From Methylorubrum salsuginis (lineage in GTDB: Bacteria; Pseudomonadota; Alphaproteobacteria; Rhizobiales; Beijerinckiaceae): a stretch of 64,000 bases of DNA. Positions 53,141-60,450 of the stretch are shown here, one piece after another. Position 1 is the stretch's first letter, and every line of letters starts with the position of its first letter. The notes beneath the pieces were generated by a model, which was not told where the DNA came from, did not search any database, and was given only the letters and a program-made list of their open reading frames with translations. The stretch is taken from NCBI RefSeq assembly GCF_900114375.1, contig NZ_FOSV01000025.1, positions 1 to 64,000 of the forward strand, in the 5' to 3' direction. Position numbers and translations under genes: made by a program.

Positions 53141-53417
53141 GGTGCGTGCACCTCGCGGACTGGATCTGCCACGACCATGACCGCGTCCATTCGTTCGATC
53201 CAACGGAACGTATCGATCATTTTGATCACGCGATGCGATGATTTGGCTGGGGACGACGAACGTCGTGCTTTGGCTTGAAGCCAGTCTTGTCGATTGGGCA
53301 ACCCGAGTTTGCGGCTTCGCTGATATCAGGGAACGTTGTAGATTACCGCTGACTAGGTTTCTTGAGACAGAAACCGTTGAGGTCAGAGGCGGGCCGTCAG
53401 GTTGGTGAACGGGCGGA

Positions 53418-54218
53418 TCAATCGGATGCCTGAGTGACGGCACGGTCGATGTTCACCCTCTCCGCCCAGTCCTTGGCCTCGGACTGACCTTGGAGGTCGA
53501 TGAGACGAGCGCCGCTGACATCGACGTTCTTGAAGTCCGCGCCCGTGACCGTAGCACCGGTCAAATTGGCCCCGGACAAGTCTGAGCCCATCAGCACCAC
53601 GCCAGTGAGATCGGCATCCTTAAGATTCGCATACTCCAGGCGTGACCGGCCGAGGTTGGCTCCCTTGAGGTTCGCGCCCGACAGGTTCACCGAGGTGAAC
53701 ACCGCCCGCATCAGACCCATGGACTGATTCTTGATGTTGGCTCCGCCCTTGAGATCGACCAGCGTGGCGCTGCTCATGTTGGCGCCCTTGAAATCGCCGA
53801 TGGGCATGGACCGGCTGAGGTCGGCCCCGCTGAGGTTGGCCTCCCGCGCAGTGATGCCGAACATTTTCGCGTCCGCGAGCTTGGCCCCGGAAAGGTCTGC
53901 CTTCAGGAGCCATGCCTGTTCGAGGTTTGCGCCGCTGAGGTCGGCGCCGCGTAGATTGGCCTTGTTCAGGCGCGCAGTTCGTAAGTTGACGCCCCGGAGA
54001 TTCAACCCGGAGAGATCGAGGCCCGACAGCGCCTTGTCGTGCAGGTCGATGGGCTTACCGTCCGCGGCCTGGATCATCGCCTCTACGTCGGCGCGGCTCA
54101 TCTCGGCCTTCGTCATGGCAGGCGAGGACATGTCGGCTCCGAGCAGCAGATCTTGTTCGGCCGCGGCGGGGCCGGCAGCGAAGACGGCGAGCATGAAGCT
54201 GAGGGCTAAGCGGCGCAT
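53418..54218 (-). CDS. Secreted pentapeptide-repeat protein
   Basis: 266 residues with signal peptide MRRLALSFMLAVFAAGPAAA. From about residue 60 onward the A(D/N)LXX pattern repeats dozens of times (LSGLDLSGLNLRGVNLRTA, LNKANLRGADLSGANLEQ, NLTGATVTGADFKN), forming a right-handed quadrilateral beta-helix. The start is M9 of the longer frame. Function of exported pentapeptide proteins is unknown. Divergent from the Crp-type regulator. Confidence 0.85.
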   Translation of the reverse strand: MRRLALSFMLAVFAAGPAAAEQDLLLGADMSSPAMTKAEMSRADVEAMIQAADGKPIDLHDKALSGLDLSGLNLRGVNLRTARLNKANLRGADLSGANLEQAWLLKADLSGAKLADAKMFGITAREANLSGADLSRSMPIGDFKGANMSSATLVDLKGGANIKNQSMGLMRAVFTSVNLSGANLKGANLGRSRLEYANLKDADLTGVVLMGSDLSGANLTGATVTGADFKNVDVSGARLIDLQGQSEAKDWAERVNIDRAVTQASD

Positions 54219-54308
54219 CGGTTTACTCCCGGCGGGCGCCACGCATGGCGGGCACCCTTATCGTGTTCGTTGTGTCGCGATGCTATGCCGGGCCGCTGCA
54301 CCCGGTCG

Positions 54309-54322
54309 GTGACCCAGGTCAC
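54309..54322. promoter_or_regulatory. GTGACC-CA-GGTCAC palindrome
   Basis: A perfect palindrome with six-base arms, 95 bases before the Crp-family start at 54404 and 91 bases before the divergent pentapeptide gene. It is a plausible site for that regulator or another dimer, though it is not the usual TTGAT-N4-ATCAA. Confidence 0.45.
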
Positions 54323-54403
54323 ACAAATCCGGCGCGGCGGGAGGAAAACGCAACGCGCGCCGGACGATCAACCCGTCGTCATGGCCGGGGGACCACGCCA
54401 GCC

Positions 54404-55078
54404 ATGACGGATGCCCAAAAGGTCGAGCGGTGGATCGACCGGTTTCCGCTTCTTCAAGCTCTCAGCCCGGCGCATCTTCAGATCGCTCGGGGAACCGTGC
54501 ATTTCCCGGTGCTGGATGCAGGCGCCATCGCCTACGAACTAAATGGCGAGTGTGCCAACTACCTGATGTGCCTGGAGGGACGCACGCGGATCTTCCGGAT
54601 GTCGGAGGGCGGACGCGAGGTGCTGATCTACAAGGTTGGCCCGGGCGGCACCTGCCCCCTCACCACTCAGTGTCTCCTGTCCGGCGGCACCTTTCCGGCG
54701 CAGAGCGTGGCCGAGGAGCGGACCGAACTCGCGGCCCTGCCGGTCGGCACGTTCCAGCACCTGATCGGCGACAGCGCGGCGTTCCGCAGATTCGTCATGG
54801 ATGACTACACGCGATTGATGTCCGGCCTGTTCACGCTGATCGACGAGGTCGCGTTCGCACCGCTAAAGCAGCGCCTCGCGCAACGCCTCCTCGCTGAAGC
54901 CGATCCGCGGGGCGTCGCCGCGGTGACCCATCAAAAGCTCGCGGACGATGTCGGAAGCGTGCGCGAGGTGGTGAGCCGCATTCTGGCACAATGGGCCGAG
55001 GCGGGCCTGATCGAACTTCGTCGAGGCGCGGTCGAGATTGTTGACCGGACCCGCTTGGAGGCCGCCGGGCGGCGGTGA
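54404..55078 (+). CDS. Crp/Fnr-family transcriptional regulator
   Basis: 224 residues from ATG 54404; earlier in-frame codons look spurious. Cyclic-nucleotide-like barrel (FPLLQALSPAHLQIARG, MCLEGRTRIFRMSEGGREVLIY, VGPGGTCPLTT) then a dimer helix and winged helix-turn-helix VTHQKLADDVGSVREVVSRIL. Only Cys residues in the barrel (ECANYLMC, GGTCPLTTQC) could sense; no Fnr-type N-terminal Cys cluster is present. It could respond to NO, oxygen or sulfur species; unknown. Confidence 0.83.
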   Translation: MTDAQKVERWIDRFPLLQALSPAHLQIARGTVHFPVLDAGAIAYELNGECANYLMCLEGRTRIFRMSEGGREVLIYKVGPGGTCPLTTQCLLSGGTFPAQSVAEERTELAALPVGTFQHLIGDSAAFRRFVMDDYTRLMSGLFTLIDEVAFAPLKQRLAQRLLAEADPRGVAAVTHQKLADDVGSVREVVSRILAQWAEAGLIELRRGAVEIVDRTRLEAAGRR

Positions 55079-55306
55079 CTGGCGGCGTGCTGGTGTCCAT
55101 TTTTGAGGCCGACGCCAATCGAGCTTTACGACTGGGTTGGTTCGGTAGGGCCTTGTCTGCTCTTTTTGGCAAGCCCTCCCCAGAGCAGACAGGCCACTAC
55201 TGGCCAGAAGTTGCCGAACCGGGTCCATTGAACTGCCTGGAAGCGGACATTCCGACCGTCTGCAATGGGTCATTCGGCACCCTGGGGGGGCGACGATCCT
55301 GCAGGC

Positions 55307-55333
55307 ACGCCGCGGCTATTTCGACCGCGGCGT
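55307..55333. repeat. Palindrome beside the recombinase gene, copy 2
   Basis: ACGCCGCGG and CCGCGGCGT, identical arms to copy 1; the loop differs by one base. Arm conservation between copies implies function. Confidence 0.6.
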
Positions 55334-55338
55334 CCGGT

Positions 55339-55968
55339 TCAGATTTCGGTCTGCTCTGAGAGGATCAGCGCGTCGTCAACCTCAATGCCGAGGTAGCGAA
55401 CCGTGCTCTCCAGCTTGGTATGGCCAAGGAGCAGCTGGCAGGCTCGGATGTTGCCAGTTCGCTTGTAGACCAACGCCACCTTCGTGCGGCGCAGGCTGTG
55501 CGTGCCGAACGCCGCAGGGTCCAGGCCGATGAGGGCGACCCACCGGTCTACCAGCCGACTATAGTGCCGCGTCGTCAGATGCTCTCCAAGTCGGCTGCGG
55601 CTCGGGAACAGCCAGTCGCCGGCTTTCAACCTGCGCGCAGTCAGCCAGGCCGTGAGAGCCTCGCGGGTCGGTTCGGTAATCTCGAACGGAACCGGCCTGC
55701 CGGTCTTGCGCTGGCAGACGGTCGCTCGAAGACGCACGGCGTCGCCCAGGTAGATGTCGCTCACGCGCAGGCCGACGAGATCACACCCGCGCAGCTTGCT
55801 GTCGACGGCAAGGTTGAACAGGGCAAGGTCTCGCGTGCGGTTGGCGAGCTGGAGGCGCGTGCGCAGGGCCCAGATGTGCTTCGGCTTCAGCGGCGGTTTG
55901 GGGCCGACGATACGGCCGCGGTTCCAGGGAACACGTGTGCTGGTGGGAACAGTGACAACTTCGGGCAT
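55339..55968 (-). CDS. Small tyrosine recombinase (phage-integrase family), copy 2
   Basis: 209 residues, the same length as copy 1, differing at about half a dozen positions, most in the first 20 residues (TVPTSTRVPWNRGR in place of TVSTKPRVPWNRER). Catalytic Arg, HSLRR and Tyr in RYLGI all intact. Two such intact recombinase genes in the same orientation could provide both enzyme and homology for excision of the DNA between them. Confidence 0.82.
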   Translation of the reverse strand: MPEVVTVPTSTRVPWNRGRIVGPKPPLKPKHIWALRTRLQLANRTRDLALFNLAVDSKLRGCDLVGLRVSDIYLGDAVRLRATVCQRKTGRPVPFEITEPTREALTAWLTARRLKAGDWLFPSRSRLGEHLTTRHYSRLVDRWVALIGLDPAAFGTHSLRRTKVALVYKRTGNIRACQLLLGHTKLESTVRYLGIEVDDALILSEQTEI

Positions 55969-56635
55969 GACAGGCTCCTGGGTTTAGGAGCTCGTCATCA
56001 GTAATCCGATGCTGTCGCTGAGCCCAACGTTGAATGACGGCTCTCTGCAACACAAGCCGACATTGGCGCTGGCGGGCCTGAATCGCTGCTCCCGACCCAG
56101 AGCGGGCTCCGACAAGGTCCGCTTCCGGGCAATCTGACAAGTGGTGCGGGCGACTGTTGGCCGTAAGTGGACCGACGGCTTGTCAACGGCTCAGCCGGAG
56201 AATCGAACGGTTGATTTTCCTAAGCGACCCTCGCAGCTCCGATACTTCGCAGCCAGAGCTCGTGCGGTGCGCCTGTTGCCGTCCGGAACGCGCTGCAGGT
56301 AGGCTGCAAAGAGGCGGTTCGGATGCACGCTGGGTGATGTCTCGATCGTGGTACCGCAGCGCGGGGAGCCGTCTAGGTGCCACGCTTCGGGTAGGCCGTA
56401 CAGCAACCTCCCTCCTCGAAGCGTTGCGACATGGCGCGGATCAGCTTTCGACGATCAGCGTTACGATGCGCCGAAATCCTTAATCCATAAGTCGTCAAGG
56501 ATCGTTCGCCATTCGGTTCTGCCCGTGTGCTGGCGCACCGCACTGAACCTACCGCTCCTGTCAGTCTCAAGCGGTCACGTTGCCGCCGCGATTGCGCCTA
56601 AACATTGGGCGAGCAGTTAACGGCAGAAGCTGAAG
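55969..56635. other. Intergenic, no gene recognised
   Basis: About 670 bases. The first 150 belong to the recombinase repeat. A 108-residue plus frame at 56157 and a 71-residue minus frame at 56191 are of chance composition. Confidence 0.45.
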
Positions 56636-56880
56636 ATGTCGAACGGCACGGCGACCTTCTTGATCATCATCGCCGCGGTCAGTGCCTCGTTCGGTGCTTT
56701 GCACGGTTATCTATTCAACGATGGCCCGACACTCCCCGGCATCATCTACGGCACGTGTGTCGGCGTTCTGGTCATTGCCTAAAAGCGCGGCGTCGTCCTG
56801 GCAGGCTACAGCAAGTGGCTTCGACGCCTGCCTACCCTAGCCTACCTCGCCGCCGCTGAGGTGAGCCTCGTGCTCGCGAC
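56636..56880 (+). pseudogene. N-terminal membrane segment of an adenylate-cyclase-like protein, stopped
   Basis: ATG at 56636 gives ATFLIIIAAVSASFGALHGY, then a loop and GIIYGTCVGVLVIA, two membrane spans, then a TAA (56780-56782). In frame after the stop comes KRGVVLAGYSKWLRRLPTLAY, which matches the linker of membrane-anchored class III cyclases in this group. The cyclase domain is missing; the frame runs on into HNH-like text. Confidence 0.5.
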
Positions 56881-57076
56881 CATCCGAACGACACGGGTAG
56901 TGCTCGCCACCGCGCACCGGAACCACGACACGGCCGACAACGCGCCTGCCAACCTCGCGGCGTGGTGTCAACGCTGCCACATGATCCACGACAGGCCGGA
57001 GCACGTCCGGCGGCGGTGGCTGACGGTTTTCAGGCGGAAGGCGCTCGGCGACCTGTTCCACGGGCCCTACGGATAG
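56881..57076 (+). pseudogene. HNH-type nuclease tail fused to the cyclase remnant
   Basis: In the same frame: VLATAHRNHDTADN, then NLAAWCQRCHMIHDRPEHVRRRW and a stop after GDLFHGPYG. The H-x-N-H and CQRCH pattern resembles the zinc-binding half of small HNH nucleases. Part of it (56973-57073) is repeated at 59411-59511. No start codon of its own is evident. Confidence 0.55.
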
Positions 57077-57114
57077 GTATGATCGTACTAGATCGCACCC
57101 CGTAGGAGTAGGTC

Positions 57115-57447
57115 ATGACATCGACGCTGCCGATCGATCCAAAGCCGGGCGATATCGCCACGCCTGACGGCAAGATCATGTGCCGAGACATGGAGTTGCA
57201 CGAGTTCGGCTATTTCACCGTCAGCTACGAACAGGCGCAAGTCGCGCGGCAGTACGGTTGGGGCTGCCGGGCAGGTGTCGTCCTCGACGGAGAACATGAC
57301 GACGAATGGAGTTGGGAGCACGCTGAGGAAGAGCGTCGAAGCGCGCTTGAGAATGGCGAGGAGCCACCCCGCGTTCGCATCTATCGAGAGTCACCTGCGT
57401 CCTGTCCGATTGACACGCCTCTTTCGTGCCGCCTTGAAGGCAGGTAG
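57115..57447 (+). CDS. Hypothetical small acidic protein
   Basis: 110 residues opening MTSTLPIDPKPGDIAT with MCRDMELHEFGYFTVSYEQA and an acidic EHDDEWSWEHAEEE stretch. GTAGGAG lies before the ATG. Residue balance is natural and the gene looks real, but no family is recognised. Confidence 0.55.
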   Translation: MTSTLPIDPKPGDIATPDGKIMCRDMELHEFGYFTVSYEQAQVARQYGWGCRAGVVLDGEHDDEWSWEHAEEERRSALENGEEPPRVRIYRESPASCPIDTPLSCRLEGR

Positions 57448-57698
57448 CCGGCGCGCTCGCGCACGGGAGCCGAAACAGCTCGACCGCGGCGATCGGGGAA
57501 CGGCTCCCACCAACGTATAGACGATCTGCGCGGCTGCATCACGCTCGGCCTCGTCAGCGTCGTATCGAGCCACACAAAATGCACGATATCGATGCGCGTT
57601 ATGAAATCAGCCCATTTGCTTCATTGCTGCACTGCACGCACATTCAGCCTCATGAAGCGACGGCGACCCGCCGCAAGAAGACGAACAGGCTGAACATC

Positions 57699-57947
57699 AT
57701 GACCAAGCAGATCATCTCGCGTGCCGCCGCCGGTCTGGCGCTGACCCTTCTCGCCACCTCTGCCTTCGCGGGCGAGCCGGGCAACATCGACAACGCCAAG
57801 ACGGTCGGCGCGCTCGCCCTGGAGACGCAGGGTCTCGCTACTGACACCGGCTCGGTGCACCGCCAGGGCGGCTACGCCCTTCCCGGCGCCGTCCAGTGGA
57901 AGGTCCCGGCCGGCGACGACCGGGTACAGCAGGCCGCTGCCTTCTAA
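57699..57947 (+). CDS. Small secreted hypothetical protein
   Basis: 82 residues with a signal peptide (IISRAAAGLALTLLATSAFAG). The mature 57-residue part contains NAKTVGALALETQGLATDTGS and GYALPGAVQWK; no domain recognised. Ends QQAAAF. Confidence 0.55.
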   Translation: MTKQIISRAAAGLALTLLATSAFAGEPGNIDNAKTVGALALETQGLATDTGSVHRQGGYALPGAVQWKVPAGDDRVQQAAAF

Positions 57948-58476
57948 GGGCGCCCCAAAGAAACCCCGGCCCCGCCGCCCGATCTGCTCACGGGCTGGCG
58001 GGTGCCTTGTGAGTGGCCCTCAGTCGTTATCGTTATGGTGCGCCCGAACCGAAGCTAGATTTTCGCTGCGTGCCGTCTTCGTGCGAGCCTGCGAGATAAC
58101 CTTCGCGGTCGCAGGTGAGCGCCGCTTTAGCCAAGCATCATGCCGGCCGAGTGGCCGCCGGATAGAACGAGATTGATTCGGGTTCATCCAGCCCCCCAGA
58201 ACGATGGAGAACCGGTCCCTGATCATGCGTCGCATCGCAATGGCTATTTTTGCGACGATCTTGAAGGGTGAGGCTCAGCAGGTCCGTCGAGCCGAGAACT
58301 GATGCGCCTTCGTGCCGGCGCCTCGGCGAAGCGCGAATGGACGATGCTGAGCACAGGGGCATAGCCAACCGACTGAAGAGGCAGGCCTAAGAAGCATCTG
58401 GTTGAAGCCGCAGCTGAGCCCAAATCTGCCGACGGTTGAGCCCCGCCCGGTTTTGCTCCGGCCGAGGCTGAAGGGA
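57948..58476. other. Intergenic, no gene recognised
   Basis: Roughly 530 bases. Several small frames on the minus strand look random. It may contain the terminator of the preceding gene. Confidence 0.4.
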
Positions 58477-58758
58477 TCAGGCCGCCTGAGCCATCGGCAC
58501 CGGGCTCGGCGCATCCATGGCCCGCAAGTAGACTTCCAGCAGGCTTTCGTGCTCGTCGCGCTCGTCCTTGTCCTGCTTGCGCAGCTTCAGGATTTCCTTA
58601 AGCACCTTCACGTCGAGCCCTTCGCCTTTAGCCTCGGCAAAGATCTCCTTCTTAGTCTCCATGAGATCCTTGATCTCTTCCTCGATCCGCTCAATGCGCT
58701 CGATGATGGAGCGGATACGCTCGCCCGCGACGCCTACCGTGTCCGTGGTCTCGGTCAT
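58477..58758 (-). CDS. GapR-like (DUF2312) nucleoid protein
   Basis: 93 residues from ATG 58758. VAGERIRSIIERIERIEEEIKD, EIFAEAKGEGLDVKVLKEI and KLRKQDKDERDEHESLLEVYL match DUF2312/GapR, an alphaproteobacterial protein that binds overtwisted AT-rich DNA as a dimer-of-dimers coiled coil. The chromosomal gapR is usually single; an extra, more basic copy on a mobile region may affect replication or silencing (inference). Confidence 0.82.
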   Translation of the reverse strand: MTETTDTVGVAGERIRSIIERIERIEEEIKDLMETKKEIFAEAKGEGLDVKVLKEILKLRKQDKDERDEHESLLEVYLRAMDAPSPVPMAQAA

Positions 58759-58829
58759 GCCTTCCTCGTGCTCACCGTGGGCGCGCAATCTCGCGGCTCA
58801 CGGTAAGCGAGGCGTTAATGCGATGTGCG

Positions 58830-59321
58830 TCAGGCCGGTTCGGCGACCTTACGGGGGCGGCCGGCACGCTTCGGCTTCGCAGCCGGTTCAGGAACAGGCT
58901 CCGACGCGACCTCGACCTTCCGACGCTGCTGACCAAGCCCAATCCCCTTGGCGAGGGCCGAGCGTGCCGCCGAGTAATTTGCAGAGACGGATGGATAGTC
59001 ATTCGGGAGGCCGTAGCGGGCGCGGTACTCCTCCATGCTGAGCCCGTGCGCCGTGAGATGCCGGCGCAGCGTCTTGTAGGGCTTGCCGTCGATGAAGGAG
59101 ATCAGCGCATCGGGCTTCATCGATTTCCTGATCTGCGCGGTGGTGGCCTTCTCGGTCTCCGGCTCGGGTGCAATCGGCGCCGAGGAAACGCTGCTCAGCG
59201 CGCCATGCACTCGAACGAGGAGCGCAGGTAGCTCGGCAGCCGGAACCGAATTGTTGCTGACATAGGCTGAGATAACGTCGGCGGCCATTAGCAGCAGGCC
59301 AGTTGGTGCACTGTCACTCAT
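58830..59321 (-). CDS. MucR/Ros-family regulator without the usual zinc cysteines
   Basis: 163 residues. Typical MucR end: KPYKTLRRHLTAHGLSMEEY followed by RYGLPNDYPSVSANYSAARS. Before it, SMKPDALISFIDGKPYKTL stands where the CxxC of the zinc finger should be; the His residues remain (HLTAHG). The C terminus is a basic AT-hook-like KPKRAGRPRKV. Probably still a DNA-binding regulator but with an altered metal site. Divergent or separated by 70 bases from gapR. Confidence 0.8.
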   Translation of the reverse strand: MSDSAPTGLLLMAADVISAYVSNNSVPAAELPALLVRVHGALSSVSSAPIAPEPETEKATTAQIRKSMKPDALISFIDGKPYKTLRRHLTAHGLSMEEYRARYGLPNDYPSVSANYSAARSALAKGIGLGQQRRKVEVASEPVPEPAAKPKRAGRPRKVAEPA

Positions 59322-59410
59322 GTTAGTTTGCTCCTTATAAATTCAGAAAGATCATGAAAATGCGCGATAAGCAACATATGACAGTCCGTCAGTCACATGG
59401 TTTTGTCGAT

Positions 59411-59514
59411 GCTGCCACATGATCCACGACAGGCCGGAGCACGTCCGGCGGCGGTGGCTAACGGTGTTCCGGCGGGAGGCGCTCGGCGACCTGTTCCGCG
59501 GGCCATATGGGTGA
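59411..59514 (+). pseudogene. Second copy of the HNH tail
   Basis: The frame HMIHDRPEHVRRRWLTVF followed by REALGDLFRGPYG and stop nearly duplicates 56973-57073 (about 101 bp, only a few changes). Nothing of the upstream half is present. Two tails in the same orientation 2.4 kb apart. Confidence 0.6.
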
Positions 59515-59605
59515 AGCCAGACCCCAATCAGCTTGACCATGCGAGGGGCGGCTGAGTGGTAAGCGGCACCTTAAAGTCTCCCGCGAGCGCGAGGCCGCCG
59601 CGGCC

Positions 59606-60005
59606 ATGGCGACCGACGAAAAGCAGGACCGCGAGCACCTGCTCGGCATGGTCCAGACCCTGCAGGCCGGGAACGCCGCGCTCGCTTCCCGGGCCCAGGC
59701 CGCCGAGGACGAGGTCGCGCGTCCAGGCTAGGCTCACCAAAGTCGAGAACCAACTCGACCGTTTCCGCGCCGAGCAGTTCTGGGACCGCGTCATGCAGGA
59801 GATAGCCGAGCTCCTCGTCGAGCGGGGCGGTCTGACGCCGTCGGAGATCCTACCGGGGCTCAGGGCGGTGACGGTCCGCGGCGCCACCCTGCATAAGGAG
59901 CCGCTCACGCCGGGCACCCTCAAGAACAAGATGGACGTCCGCGTCTTCCACGGCCGGTACTTCGAGGCGCGGGACGAGGGCCGCTACGCCCGTCGGGCCG
60001 GATGA
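59606..60005 (+). pseudogene. Coiled-coil protein gene with a one-base frameshift
   Basis: ATG at 59606 gives EKQDREHLLGMVQTLQAG, then AALASRAQAAEDEV. The frame then ends at a TAG near 59730 after one extra base. The next frame continues naturally: RVQARLTKVENQLDRF, ELLVERGGLTPSEILPGL and RVFHGRYFEARDEGRYARR. The join EDEV-RVQ is what an intact gene would read. Either a recent frameshift or a sequencing error. Confidence 0.55.
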
Positions 60006-60110
60006 GTGCAATTGTGGCCATCCGGTAAGTCCGACCGCAATGCCGTGGATCAGCCGCGACCTCTCGGCAACTTCCGCGTTATCCTCGGCTGTCGAGCGAG
60101 GGGCGTGGCG

Positions 60111-60284
60111 ATGGAAGGCGACAAGGACACCGACGACCTTCCCCCGGTCACGGAGGACATTGGCCTGCCGACGCCGCACAGTCCCAGCCGCGTGCCCCCG
60201 CCGAACCTGCCGCCGGCCGCTCCCGGGGAGGGTGACACCGGCGGCGAGCATCCCGCGCCCGCGCCGCTAGGAGGCGAGGCGTGA
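60111..60284 (+). CDS. Short proline-rich hypothetical protein
   Basis: 57 residues (EGDKDTDDLPPVTEDIGLPT, then VPPPNLPPAAPGEG). Short Pro-rich proteins of this kind are common in Methylobacterium. No ribosome-binding site is obvious. Confidence 0.4.
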   Translation: MEGDKDTDDLPPVTEDIGLPTPHSPSRVPPPNLPPAAPGEGDTGGEHPAPAPLGGEA

Positions 60285-60450
60285 CAGGCCGTCCGATTGC
60301 CCGGACCACCTTCGTGGGCGATAGGCCCCGCATGCAGGCCCGGCCCTCGTTCGTTCACCGTTCACTTGGCTCGCGCGTAAGCCCGAACCTCCTTCAGGCA
60401 GCCCTCGCGGTTCGTGCAGGCCGCCCCGCGGTCGCGGGGTCGGGTCCGGC

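Larger units (their letters stand above)
55268..56123. repeat. Recombinase repeat unit, copy 2
   Basis: Direct copy of the unit at 32945-33800, same orientation, 22,323 bp to the right. The gene and palindrome correspond base for base apart from scattered changes; flanks diverge beyond about 120 bases upstream of the gene. Edges approximate. Confidence 0.72.
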
